Source: Rhizobium gallicum bv. gallicum R602sp (GTDB taxonomy: Bacteria > Pseudomonadota > Alphaproteobacteria > Rhizobiales > Rhizobiaceae). Taken from it: a stretch of DNA of 64,000 bases. The DNA lies in NCBI RefSeq assembly GCF_000816845.1, contig NZ_CP006877.1:3357001-3421000 (forward strand). Reading direction: 5' to 3'. This document shows, in pieces, positions 14,901-22,767 of this stretch. The translations under genes and the position numbers were made by a program. Under the pieces are notes generated by a model. It was given only the letters and a program-made list of their open reading frames with translations, ran no database searches and was not told the origin of the DNA. Position 1 is the stretch's first letter. Each line of letters opens with the position of its first letter.

Positions 14901-16242
14901 GGTTGTGTGCGTCAAGTTCTGCAAAATTGGGCGGTCATGAGTGCTGGTCATGCGGCTTGACGGAGTGCGAGTTTCTTGTGCTCTCGCAGATCGTCCATGT
15001 TGATGTAGCGATTGGCCTCCATCCAGTTTTCGTGGGTTTCGACGGCGAGCGCGCGGACGAGGCGTAGGCAGCTCTCGGTATTGGGAAAGATGCGCACGAC
15101 GTAGGTTCTGCGGCGGATTTCCTCGTTGAGGCGTTCCAGCATGTTGGTGCTCTTGAGGTGCTTGTGATGCTGGCGCGGCAGACGAAAGAAGGTCAGCGTC
15201 TGCTCGATGGTTTCCTCGACCCAGGAGGTCAGGCGCGGATAGCGGACCGACCATTTTCCCAGCCAGGCGGCGAGATCGGCCTTCGCCTCGTCGAGATCGC
15301 GGCGATCATAAAGCCATCGAAGCTCCTGCAGGCAATCGTCGCCATGCTTGCGCGGCAGATGATCGAGGGCGTTCCTGAGGAAATGCACGTAACAGCGCTG
15401 CCAGGCAGCTTCCGGGATCACCTCGCCAATTGCCGCGACGAGACCGGCATGGTCGTCGGAGACCACCAGTTCGACGCCCTTCAAACCGCGCCCTTTCAGC
15501 CTGACGAGGAAGTCCTTCCAGGCGGAACGGCTTTCACGGCCGGCCATCTCGACCGACAGGATCTGCCGCCGCCCGTCCCAGTCGATGCCGACAGCGATCA
15601 ACACCGCCTGGCTCATCACCACACCGGCCTCGCGCACCTTCTCATAACGGGCATCGAGGATCAGGTAGGCAAACGGCTCTTGAAGCGGGCGCTCGGCAAA
15701 GGCCTTCAGGCTCTCGTCCAGCCGCTTGTTGATCGCCGAGATCGACGACGCCGAGAAGGCATGGCCGCACAGCTCCTCGGTGATCGCCTTGACCTTCCGC
15801 GTCGACACTCCTTGCACATACATCTCCGCCAAGGTTGCCACCAGCGCCCGCTCGGAGCGCTGATAGCGTTCGAACAATTCGGTGGAGAAGTGCCCCGAGC
15901 GATCCTGCGGCACCCGCAGCTCGAGCTTGCCCACCCGCGTGATCAGCGTGCGGCCATAGTGGCCCGAGCGGTAGCCGAGCCGCTCCGGCGTGCGCTCGCC
16001 TTTCGCAGCTCCCAGCGCCTCGTCCATCTCCGCTTCCAATACCTCCTGCATCACGGTGCGGATCACCTCGCGCAGCCCATCGGGGTTCGAAAGCAAAATG
16101 TCTTTGACGGCGGCGCTCGCTGTCTTACCTTCAGTCTTGGTCATGGTGGCGTTTCCTTCCAGGGAATCAGGTGACGTTGAACATCACCAGCCTGCCATGA
16201 CCGCCTCTCTCAGTGAATTTGCAGAACCTTCAGCACACTACC
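14901..16242 (-). mobile_element. IS256-family insertion sequence, apparently intact
   Basis: A 1342-bp element with imperfect terminal inverted repeats. The left end GGTTGTGTGC...GTTCTGCAAA pairs with the right end, which read inward is GGTAGTGTGC...GTTCTGCAAA. An 8-bp direct repeat (TGGAAATC) flanks it, the length IS256 elements make. One full-length transposase gene is inside. The identical duplications suggest a fairly recent insertion. It separates the DUF1236 gene and YYARRD copy 3 from copy 4. Confidence 0.85.
14948..16144 (-). CDS. IS256-family (mutator type) transposase
   Basis: A 398-residue protein, normal length for the family. MTKTEGKTASAAVKDILLSN opens the N-terminal region. 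RERTPERLGYRSGHYGRTL-like sequence and LELRVPQDRSGHFSTELFER come next. The catalytic DDE region includes YLILDARYEKVREAGVV (first Asp), VSDDHAGL (second Asp) and QRCYVHFLRNALDHLPRKH. The last Glu is in the STNMLERLNEEIRRRTYVVR segment. Open reading is uninterrupted, so it may be active. Confidence 0.92.
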   Translation of the reverse strand: MTKTEGKTASAAVKDILLSNPDGLREVIRTVMQEVLEAEMDEALGAAKGERTPERLGYRSGHYGRTLITRVGKLELRVPQDRSGHFSTELFERYQRSERALVATLAEMYVQGVSTRKVKAITEELCGHAFSASSISAINKRLDESLKAFAERPLQEPFAYLILDARYEKVREAGVVMSQAVLIAVGIDWDGRRQILSVEMAGRESRSAWKDFLVRLKGRGLKGVELVVSDDHAGLVAAIGEVIPEAAWQRCYVHFLRNALDHLPRKHGDDCLQELRWLYDRRDLDEAKADLAAWLGKWSVRYPRLTSWVEETIEQTLTFFRLPRQHHKHLKSTNMLERLNEEIRRRTYVVRIFPNTESCLRLVRALAVETHENWMEANRYINMDDLREHKKLALRQAA

Positions 16243-16250
16243 TGGAAATC
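16243..16250. repeat. Target-site duplication, right copy
   Basis: TGGAAATC adjoins the right end of the IS256-family element and is identical to 14893-14900. Confidence 0.8.
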
Positions 16251-16295
16251 GTTTGATGGGGAGCTGCCCTAATGAGTACGATGCGGGCCCGCGCG

Positions 16296-16395
16296 CATCG
16301 GAACAACGCGAGCCCTTCCGCACCGCGCGACAGGGTGACAGGGAGCTAACCTCCATCCTGCCACGCGCCAATGACAGACCTTCAAAAGAGAGCAA
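16296..16395 (-). repeat. Non-coding module C, copy 3
   Basis: 3' flank of YYARRD copy 4. It carries AACGCGAGCCC, matching half of the terminator stem at 14049-14059, then CCACGCGC, AATGACAGAC, AGAGCAAACTAGCTAAAA. The other stem half is replaced by GGGCCCGCGCGC, so the hairpin is imperfect. Confidence 0.5.
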
Positions 16396-16396
16396 A

Positions 16397-16630
16397 CTAG
16401 CTAAAACGGCTAAGTCCGATCTCCGCGTCCCTTTCAGGAGAGGTTCCAGGTGCTTCAGACGCCGAATACCTCTCACTCAGGGCATCGATAACCTCCATGG
16501 CAGTCGCTTCATCAAGGCGTTTAAGCGGCAGAGTTTCAGCAATGACTGCGACCTTGTGCGTTTGCGTATGGACAATCGACCAGCTGCCATCCCCGTCGCG
16601 TCTGGCGTAATACTGCAGGCGTATTGGCAT
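16397..16630 (-). CDS. Small YYARRD-family protein, copy 4
   Basis: A 77-residue protein: MPIRLQYYARRDGDGSWSIV, then HTQTHKVAVIAETLPLKRLD and EATAMEVIDALSERY, with a Ser/Glu-rich tail. It uses an ATG, with a weaker ribosome binding site (AGAGG) than its paralogs. Closest to copy 3, with the same D/H-T-Q-T-H-K-V-A-V-I-A-E-T core. Predicted beta meander followed by a helix; no known family. Confidence 0.55.
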   Translation of the reverse strand: MPIRLQYYARRDGDGSWSIVHTQTHKVAVIAETLPLKRLDEATAMEVIDALSERYSASEAPGTSPERDAEIGLSRFS

Positions 16631-16855
16631 TTTTCAGGTCTACCTCTGTTCCTCGGCAATACTCGCGAGTAGCTGTTCCAAGCTTTCGGACCCTATTTCC
16701 TGATGCCAGGTTAATGCGTATTTGATGGCTCAGTTTCGAAAATCGATCCTGAACGTCGGATGAAGAGCAAAGCGGTACCGTTCAGGCGGGACGACTGGGC
16801 TCGTCTGAGGGAAGGGTTCGAGACGAGCCCGTCGCATCATGTGCCGTAGCTGATC

Positions 16856-16999
16856 CAACTACGGCGCTTGGCTCGCGCGACTCGGTGGGCGAACGAGGGG
16901 CGGACGCCATCCCGTAAGGTGATTAACGAGCCCTCGTCGCGCGACGTTAGGTCAACGATCAGTGCGTCAAAGCGTTCCAGTGCGGTGTCGTACCGAGCC
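16856..16999 (-). other. Coding-like fragment without start
   Basis: The minus strand reads ARYDTALERFDALIVDLTSR, then DEGSLITLRDGVRPSFAHRV. The hydrophobic strand followed by an Asp is faintly like a response-regulator receiver strand (D-A-L-I-V-D-L), but a start, the upstream domain and a downstream continuation are missing. Probably a remnant. Confidence 0.25.
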
Positions 17000-17088
17000 G
17001 GTTATACCCGAGGAGGAATGCCGTCGACCCCAGGGTGTTACGTCATGGCAACAGCTAAGATGAAGCGGCTTTGAACCAGCCTTACCGG
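17000..17088 (+). pseudogene. Copy of the 3' end of the Crp-family regulator gene
   Basis: GTTATACCCGAGGAGGAATG and CCGTCG correspond to the Crp gene at about 12240-12268. After a deletion of about 60 bases, CGTCATGGCAACA, GTGAAGC-like and GGCTTTGAA match the gene's last 40 bases; both end before a similar ACTTACCG/CCTTACCG. Only these tail pieces are present, so an older duplication of the regulator region has been almost completely deleted here. Confidence 0.6.
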
Positions 17089-17105
17089 GGTTCGAGTAGT
17101 CTCAG

Positions 17106-17144
17106 AAATTCCGGAACCTGGTGTCAAAATTCCGGAAATTCGCG
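17106..17144 (+). repeat. TTCCGGAA direct repeat, copy 1
   Basis: AAATTCCGGAA..GTGTCAAAATTCCGGAAATTCGCG-type unit (39 bases) containing two internal AATTCCGGAA elements. It occurs again in the same orientation at 18014-18052 with three mismatches. Multiple short internal repeats of this kind are seen at the ends of IS21-type elements. Confidence 0.55.
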
Positions 17145-17223
17145 TCCGGCTACATCGGATCATTCGATCGACCGGTGCGGCGGTCGGAAAGGCGTTTTAG
17201 CAGGTCATTGCCAGACAAGGTCC

Positions 17224-17625
17224 TCACTGTTCGCCAATGAGACCTTTGATTTCCGCCAACTTCTTCATGCAGCCCTGCTCATCACCGGCCTGGGCCATTT
17301 TGCGGGCATCCGCCATGATCTGGCTTGGCTTGCCGGCACTTTCACCAGTCCGTTTCCCGGTTACCTGCTCCTGATGGGGCGAAATCGCTTTCGTCTGGGT
17401 ACCGGTTGAGCCTGTTGTTTCAGTTCCAACGCCCTGCTTCTGTTTGCCGGCCGTAACGTCTTCCTGGTGCTTCGTAACGGGCACACCGGACTTGTTGGCG
17501 CTTGCACCCGTTTCCGCGGAAACTACAGCTTGCTCGAGTTTTGCGAGTTCTTGACTGCAGTCCGCGAATGCCGGGACAGTCAGCAGAAGGGGGACGGCGG
17601 TAGCGGCTATGAGACGTATCAACAT
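17224..17625 (-). CDS. Exported hypothetical protein
   Basis: A 133-residue protein. MLIRLIAATAVPLLLTVPAF followed by A is a signal peptide; GGAG lies a few bases before this ATG, whereas the frame's earlier start would mask the signal. The mature chain begins DCSQELAKLEQAVVSAE, has a polar low-complexity centre (KHQEDVTAGKQKQGVGTETT) and a helical tail ending QGCMKKLAEIKGLIGEQ. The two Cys, near the start and near the end, could pair. Similar small exported proteins occur in rhizobia without known function. It lies between two direct repeats. Confidence 0.6.
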   Translation of the reverse strand: MLIRLIAATAVPLLLTVPAFADCSQELAKLEQAVVSAETGASANKSGVPVTKHQEDVTAGKQKQGVGTETTGSTGTQTKAISPHQEQVTGKRTGESAGKPSQIMADARKMAQAGDEQGCMKKLAEIKGLIGEQ

Positions 17626-18178
17626 TTTGCTCCTCGCTCGCTGTCTAGGGATGCAACGCATCCGATACACGTGTGGAGCAAACGAAGCTCTAGGCGAAGA
17701 GTTCCGTGTGCAGATCGCTGAGTTTCTTTTAAATTCAGCTCGCGCTTAATTTCGAATAACTACGCGTCCGATGACACCCAAATACATCTTGTCGATCGAG
17801 GTCCTGTCGACCCGGTCACTTTCGGGGTGGCGGCGGATGTCGGTAGAGCATAGACGGTCAATCCTGTGAAACGGTCAACAGGTATGGCTTGTTGATTGCT
17901 CATGGACGGGCTGGTCTATGAGCCTTCGCGCTGGCTGATGGAGTTGGGCGAGCTTGCGGATATAAGTTCGCTCGACGGAGTTAGTTTGAAGAGGCCTTAA
18001 AGTGGTTTTCAAAAAATTCCGGAAACCCGTGTCAAAATTCCGGAAATTCGCGGCGGGCTACAATCGACCTGGAGCAGAGGACTTTGCAAACCATCGACAA
18101 CCCGTTCGGCACGAGGTTGTCACCCATGTGTTAGGTACGTTTTGTTACCGATGTCTCCGGTATGGACAAAGAGTTGAC
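17626..18178. other. Intergenic region before tRNA-Met
   Basis: Contains the second TTCCGGAA repeat. A plus-strand stretch at 17901 reads MDGLVYEPSRWLMELGELAD and may be a small remnant, but has no ribosome binding site and no family. No integrase or attachment duplication of the tRNA end was seen. Confidence 0.3.
18014..18052 (+). repeat. TTCCGGAA direct repeat, copy 2
   Basis: 36 of 39 positions match 17106-17144, and the similarity extends into a GGCTAC motif after the unit. The two copies enclose about 870 bases including the exported-protein gene. Confidence 0.55.
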
Positions 18179-18255
18179 TGGTAGCGGAGGAGGGATTTGA
18201 ACCCCCGACACAAGGATTATGATTCCTCTGCTCTGACCTACTGAGCTACTCCGCC
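18179..18255 (-). tRNA. tRNA-Met (CAT), elongator type
   Basis: The minus strand folds into a full cloverleaf. The acceptor GGCGGAG pairs with CTCCGCT, the D arm starts GCTC, the anticodon stem GAGGA/TCCTT holds the loop ATCATAA with anticodon CAT, and the T arm has GGTTCAAATCC. The CCA end is encoded. The acceptor start GGCGGAG is that of elongator tRNA-Met, not of the initiator (which lacks the first pair) or tRNA-Ile2. It marks the border between decayed accessory DNA and the conserved segment. Confidence 0.95.
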
Positions 18256-18348
18256 ACTGGTCAACGATGCCGTTCGCGAAGCGGCGGCTCGTGGGATGAG
18301 CGGCTTATAAGGTGCGGTCCGGCTTGGTGTCAAGCAGGTGACATCAAG

Positions 18349-18377
18349 AAAACGGCGAGCCTTGTTGCACGCCGTTT
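18349..18377 (-). terminator. Terminator of mnmA
   Basis: On the minus strand AAACGGCG and CGCCGTTTT pair around a 13-base loop and run into TTTTC, just after the mnmA stop. Confidence 0.7.
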
Positions 18378-18387
18378 CGCGTCCGGT

Positions 18388-19587
18388 TCAGGCGGCGACG
18401 GGTCCGGAAAGCAGGGCGTTCAGCGAGGCTTCGGCCGCCGGCTCGCGCTCTGAACGCTCGACAAAGCCGCCGCCGAAGACGCGGGCGTCATCGCCCGGCG
18501 CCGAATAAAGCGCGCAGGCCTGACCAGGTGCTACGCCGGCTTCGCCGACGGTCAGGTCGACATAGATGCCGTGCGCATCGGCACGGAGAGCGGCCGGTGC
18601 CGGCGCCCGGGTAGAGCGAACCTTCGCGTAGCAGGCAAAACCTTCCTCCGACGCAGCTTCGGAAAGCGGTTCGTCGCCGAGCCAGTTGACGTCGCGAAGA
18701 TAGACGCGGTGTGTCTCCAGCGCTTCCTTGGGACCGACAATAACACGGCGGGAGCGCGCATCGAGAAAGACAACATAGAGCGGCTCGCCGGTGGCAACGC
18801 CGATTCCGCGGCGCTGGCCGATCGTATAATGAAGGATTCCGTCATGGCTGCCGAGGACGCGGCCGTCGAGATGCACGATCTCGCCCGCCAGCGCCGAGTT
18901 CGGCTTCAGCTTGGTGATGATATCGGAATATTTGCCCTGCGGCACGAAACAGATGTCCTGGCTGTCGGCCTTCTTGGCAACGACGAGCCCCATCTCCTCG
19001 GCAAGCCTGCGCGTCTCGGCCTTCGGCAACCCGCCGAGCGGGAAGCGTAAATAGTCGATCTGTTCCTGCGTGGTCGCAAACAGGAAATAGCTCTGGTCAC
19101 GATCGGCATCGGCCGGGCGGTAAAGCGCGCGGCGGCTGGGGTTGCCAGATGCCGGATTCGGGCGCGAACGGATGTAATGGCCGGTCGCCAACGCATCGGC
19201 GCCGAGTTCCTTGGCGGTTGCCAGAAGATCGGCGAACTTGACGGTCTGATTGCAGGACACGCAAGGGATCGGCGTTTCGCCGGCGACATAGCTTTCCATG
19301 AAGGGATTGATGACGGTGTCGCGGAAGCGCTTCTCGTAATCGAGCACGTAATGCGGAATGCCGAGCGTTTCGCAGACACGCCGCGCATCGTCGATGTCCT
19401 GCCCGGCACAGCACGAGCCGGCCCGGTGAACGGCCGCGCCATGGTCGTAAAGCTGCAGCGTGATACCGAGCACATCGTAGCCCTGGCGCTTCAAGATGCC
19501 GGCAACGACGGAACTGTCGACGCCGCCCGACATCGCGACGACAACGCGCGTATCTTCCGGCTTCTTGTCAAAATCCAGTGTGTTCAC
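18388..19587 (-). CDS. mnmA: tRNA-specific 2-thiouridylase MnmA
   Basis: Adds sulfur to the wobble uridine (position 34) of tRNA-Lys, -Glu and -Gln, taking it from a persulfide relay and activating the base with ATP. The 399-residue product has the PP-loop SGGVDSS at residues 20-26, the [10 protein letters not shown] segment with the catalytic Cys near 112 and the second catalytic Cys in [12 protein letters not shown]. The start is GTG ([11 protein letters not shown] follows), chosen from the usual N-terminus of rhizobial MnmA; a TTG 16 codons earlier is possible. Neither has a strong ribosome binding site. The MscS-type gene is upstream on the same strand. Confidence 0.93.
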   Translation of the reverse strand: MNTLDFDKKPEDTRVVVAMSGGVDSSVVAGILKRQGYDVLGITLQLYDHGAAVHRAGSCCAGQDIDDARRVCETLGIPHYVLDYEKRFRDTVINPFMESYVAGETPIPCVSCNQTVKFADLLATAKELGADALATGHYIRSRPNPASGNPSRRALYRPADADRDQSYFLFATTQEQIDYLRFPLGGLPKAETRRLAEEMGLVVAKKADSQDICFVPQGKYSDIITKLKPNSALAGEIVHLDGRVLGSHDGILHYTIGQRRGIGVATGEPLYVVFLDARSRRVIVGPKEALETHRVYLRDVNWLGDEPLSEAASEEGFACYAKVRSTRAPAPAALRADAHGIYVDLTVGEAGVAPGQACALYSAPGDDARVFGGGFVERSEREPAAEASLNALLSGPVAA

Positions 19588-19746
19588 GGGTGCTGCCAGT
19601 TCAGTGCTTGTTTCGCCCCGCCGTTTGCCCTGCAAATGCGGCGGAATTCACGCCTTCCGGCATGCTCGTTCGCCGGGCTTTCGTGGCCGTGGATATAGAA
19701 AGGATTGCGGCTTCGCGCAAGAGGCGGGGATTTGCAGCCAGCCGCG

Positions 19747-20847
19747 CTATTCTGCTGCCGCCCTGCGCCCCCTCTCCTCCCGGCTCTCCAGCATCGCTCT
19801 GAGCTGCGGCAAGGCCTGCGGATATTCGCGTTGGATGAAATCGATCAGCTTTTCGCGGATTTCGCAGCGCAGATCGAAGGTTCGCGCGGAATTCGAGGCT
19901 GAGGCGAGGATGCGGATTTCCATGACGCTCTCCCTGAAATCGGTGACGGCGACGTTGACCACCCTCCGATCCCAGAGCTTGGAGCCAGCCAGTATCTCCT
20001 CGGCCTTGGCGCGGATCGCGGAAACCGGCACGCTGTAGTCAAGATAGATCATGACCGTACCGATCAACGATGCGCTCTCGCGCGTCCAGTTCTGGAACGG
20101 GTTCTCGATAAAATAGCTGAGCGGCAGGACGAGGCGGCGCCAGTCCCATATCTTCACGACGACGTAAGTCGAGGTGATCTCCTCGACATTGCCCCATTCG
20201 CCCTCGACCAGAAGCGCATCGTCGATGCGGATCGGCTGCGTGATTGCAAGCTGAATGCCGGCGAAGAGATTTTTCAGGACCGGCTGCAAAGCCAGACCGA
20301 CGACGATGCCGGCAACGCCGGCTGATGCGAGAAGGCTCACGCCATATTGCTTGACTGCGTCGAACGTCATCATGCAGGCGGAAATCGTCACGACGACGAT
20401 GATCATGTCTGCGATCCGCTCGATGATCCGCGACTGCGTGACATGCTTGCGCGCGAGCAGATTGTCCTCGGCGTCCAGCTTGAAGCGCCGCAGATAGACC
20501 GTCATCCAGATATGCTTGGCAGTCTTCGCCATCCAAGCAACGAGGATGATGAAGGCGATCAGCAACACGTGGCGCAACGTCGAGGCCTGATATTCCGTGA
20601 GCGGTGAAATCGTGGCGGCAAAGCCCAGCGCGGCAGCCAGGATTGCTAGCCGCGCCATGCCCTCGAGCCGGGAGACGAGCGACCGCCAGAAGAGATCGTG
20701 TGAGGCGACGAGGCGTGTCAGAAGCCGGAAAGCCACGCGATGGAAGAAAAGCGAGAACGCCACTAGGATAGCGAAGGTGCAAATGCTTGCCACCCAATCA
20801 GGCAGCCAGATGCCTTGGCCGCGAATATCGTTCACAAGGTCGGACAT
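19747..20847 (-). CDS. MscS-type mechanosensitive ion channel protein
   Basis: Inner-membrane channel of the small-conductance mechanosensitive family. Hydrophobic segments lie at about residues 18-40, 60-82, 93-112, 145-165 and 168-190. The pore region reads GVSLLASAGVAGIVVGLALQ followed by PVLKNLFAGIQLAITQPIRI, with the G/A-rich helix and the N-L-F-x-G-I motif of MscS. A beta domain (VEGEWGNVEEITSTYVVVKI) and C-terminal alpha-beta part follow. MSDLVNDIRG is taken as start; an ATG seven codons upstream is also possible and neither has a clear ribosome binding site. Confidence 0.85.
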   Translation of the reverse strand: MSDLVNDIRGQGIWLPDWVASICTFAILVAFSLFFHRVAFRLLTRLVASHDLFWRSLVSRLEGMARLAILAAALGFAATISPLTEYQASTLRHVLLIAFIILVAWMAKTAKHIWMTVYLRRFKLDAEDNLLARKHVTQSRIIERIADMIIVVVTISACMMTFDAVKQYGVSLLASAGVAGIVVGLALQPVLKNLFAGIQLAITQPIRIDDALLVEGEWGNVEEITSTYVVVKIWDWRRLVLPLSYFIENPFQNWTRESASLIGTVMIYLDYSVPVSAIRAKAEEILAGSKLWDRRVVNVAVTDFRESVMEIRILASASNSARTFDLRCEIREKLIDFIQREYPQALPQLRAMLESREERGRRAAAE

Positions 20848-21435
20848 GAAACGGCACTTAGGGTGCATTGCAATATGGAAAAGGGCAAAAATTCATGCGA
20901 CCGCTTGCAGCGCAGCAAGGCCGCGGAGCCTTTCGATGCGAGATCTAAGCCGTTGACGGCGATGCGCAACTTTTAAGGGCGTGCCGTGTGTCAAATTCTT
21001 CGGCTTGCGCTCGTGGCATGTCTTGCCAAGCAGATGGCTCTGGATTTTCCCGAAACCTCCTACTTGAGCCTCTTGAGCTACTCTTTTGTTTCGACGACAC
21101 CTTCGGCAGGCCTCGCGCAATGAAGCCCGGACCGATGCCGACTGCGCGGATGATGGCGAGATGCCGGCATCGCTCTCGATACCGGCCAGAAGCTGCGATC
21201 GAGTTTGCCTTGTCGAAGGCTGGTCACAGAAGAAAAATACATAAAATCAGCATCATAGATCGCCTGACTTTGGGCCAGAAGAATGTTGATCAGGCGATTG
21301 GAAACCGTTTGATGCCGCAGGAACAATCCCTGCGGCAATTTGTTTCTAGTGAGACGGCACGGAGCCAACGAAGGCGTCGAACCGCCCTTACGAACAACAC
21401 ACAAATAACCGACACATTTCGAAAAGGAGGCTCTT
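20848..21435. other. Long intergenic region, possible small RNA
   Basis: No protein gene recognised. The only notable structure is the hairpin pair at 21259-21345, listed separately. Confidence 0.35.
21259..21345 (+). ncRNA. Candidate small RNA 3' end: two hairpins with a terminator
   Basis: ATCGCCTGA and TCAGGCGAT pair nine bases around a 22-base loop. Fifteen bases later GCCGCAGG and CCTGCGGC pair eight bases around a seven-base loop, followed by AATTTGTTTC. The second hairpin is a plausible plus-strand terminator, yet no plus-strand protein gene precedes it, so an untranslated transcript of about 100-200 bases may end here. No clear promoter was found and the RNA's start is unknown. Confidence 0.3.
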
Positions 21436-22767
21436 GTGACTCTCCTGGAACTTAAACCGAACCAGGCGGACGGCATCGCGCACGCAATTCGCCATGCATG
21501 CGAACCGCTGCCTCATCCCGCTCATATGATCGAATTCGGCGCGTTCTTTGATCCATATATCGATAGCTCGAAGGTCGTCCTCCTCGGCGAGGCGTCGCAC
21601 GGCACCTCCGAGTTCTACCAGGCGCGCGCGGCAATCACCCGAAACCTTATCGAAAATCACGGTTTCAACATTATCGCCGTCGAAGCCGATTGGCCCGACG
21701 CCGAAAGGATCGACCGGCATGTGCGCCACCGCAACGTGCGAACTTACGACGCAGAGTCGTTTATACGTTTTCCCGATTGGATGTGGCGGAACGCCGAGTT
21801 CGAGCAGTTCGTCTCATGGCTGCGCAGCTACAATGAGAGCCTCGCGCCGGACCGGCGCGTCGAATTCCGCGGCTTGGATATCTACTCACTGAATAGCTCG
21901 CTCAAAGCCGTGCTCAATTACCTCCAGCGTATCGATCCCGAGGAGGCGATAGCAGCCCGCCGCCGCTATGCCTGCCTGACGCCATGGCAGGAGCGGCCCG
22001 CGGGCTATGCCCATGCCATCCTTTCCGGCGTTCAGGAGGAATGCGAACCGGCCGTCGTCGCACAGTTGCAGGAACTGCTCGCCCGCGAGCTCGATTATGC
22101 CGCCGCTGACGGCGAGGACTTTCTCGATGCAGCTCAAAATGCGCGTATCGTCGCAACCGCCGAACACTATTATCGGGCGATGTACCGGAGCGGCAACGAT
22201 TCCTGGAACCTGCGCGACAAGCATATGTTCGAAACGCTCCAGAAGCTCATGGAGTATCGGCCAGATGCAAAGGCTGTCGTATGGGCCCACAATTCGCACA
22301 TCGGCAATGCGGCTGCCACCGCCATGGGCTGGGACGGCCAGTTCAACATCGGCGAGCTTGCCCGGATCGCCTATGGCGAGGAGGTCCTCCTCGTGGGCTT
22401 CGGGACGGACCGCGGTACTGTGGCGGCCGCCGACGACTGGGATCAGCCGGTAAAAATTAAGACCATCAATCCTTCGCGTCCGGACTCCTACGAGCGTGTT
22501 TTCCGGCAGACCGCGATACCAAGATCGCTGACCGACCTGCGTGGAACCCGCGATCGGGCAGTGCGCGAGATACTGTCGGAACGACGACTTGAACGCGCCA
22601 TCGGCGTTGTCTACCGGCCCGACAGCGAATTCTACAGCCACTATTTCGAAGCGGTGCTTCCGGAACAGTTCGACTGCTACCTTTGGTTCGAAGAAACGAA
22701 AGCCGTGAATCCGCTTGCCGCCGTGCGCCCGCAAGGCGTGCCCGAAACCTATCCGTTCGGATTGTGA
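21436..22767 (+). CDS. Erythromycin esterase-like protein
   Basis: A 443-residue member of the EreA/EreB-like esterase family. The start is GTG with AAAGGAGG five bases upstream. The family motif VVLLGEASHGTSEFYQARA spans residues 48-66, with Glu52 and the general-base His55, followed by IIAVEADWPDAERID. A later KAVVWAHNSHIGNA is the second His-containing conserved block. Chromosomal members are not necessarily macrolide-resistance enzymes; many have unknown substrates. It overlaps the next gene by one base, so the two are translationally coupled. In other bacteria such esterases are also found paired with phosphoribosyltransferases. Confidence 0.85.
   Translation: MTLLELKPNQADGIAHAIRHACEPLPHPAHMIEFGAFFDPYIDSSKVVLLGEASHGTSEFYQARAAITRNLIENHGFNIIAVEADWPDAERIDRHVRHRNVRTYDAESFIRFPDWMWRNAEFEQFVSWLRSYNESLAPDRRVEFRGLDIYSLNSSLKAVLNYLQRIDPEEAIAARRRYACLTPWQERPAGYAHAILSGVQEECEPAVVAQLQELLARELDYAAADGEDFLDAAQNARIVATAEHYYRAMYRSGNDSWNLRDKHMFETLQKLMEYRPDAKAVVWAHNSHIGNAAATAMGWDGQFNIGELARIAYGEEVLLVGFGTDRGTVAAADDWDQPVKIKTINPSRPDSYERVFRQTAIPRSLTDLRGTRDRAVREILSERRLERAIGVVYRPDSEFYSHYFEAVLPEQFDCYLWFEETKAVNPLAAVRPQGVPETYPFGL

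Larger units (their letters stand above)
16631..17223. other. Decayed region upstream of YYARRD copy 4
   Basis: Holds a minus-strand coding-like fragment, a plus-strand copy of the Crp-gene tail and a TTCCGGAA repeat, listed separately. No intact gene seen. Confidence 0.35.

Noticed and set aside
15158..16174. 338-codon plus-strand frame in the IS256-family element
   Set aside because: Antisense of the transposase gene.
17224..18052. Whole 0.9-kb segment between TTCCGGAA repeats as an active transposon
   Set aside because: No transposase gene is inside and the repeats are direct, not inverted.
18179..18255. Initiator tRNA or tRNA-Ile2 for the CAT anticodon gene
   Set aside because: The acceptor pair 1-72 is formed (G-U) and the sequence starts GGCGGAG, as in elongator tRNA-Met; initiator tRNAs have an unpaired first position, and tRNA-Ile2 usually starts differently.
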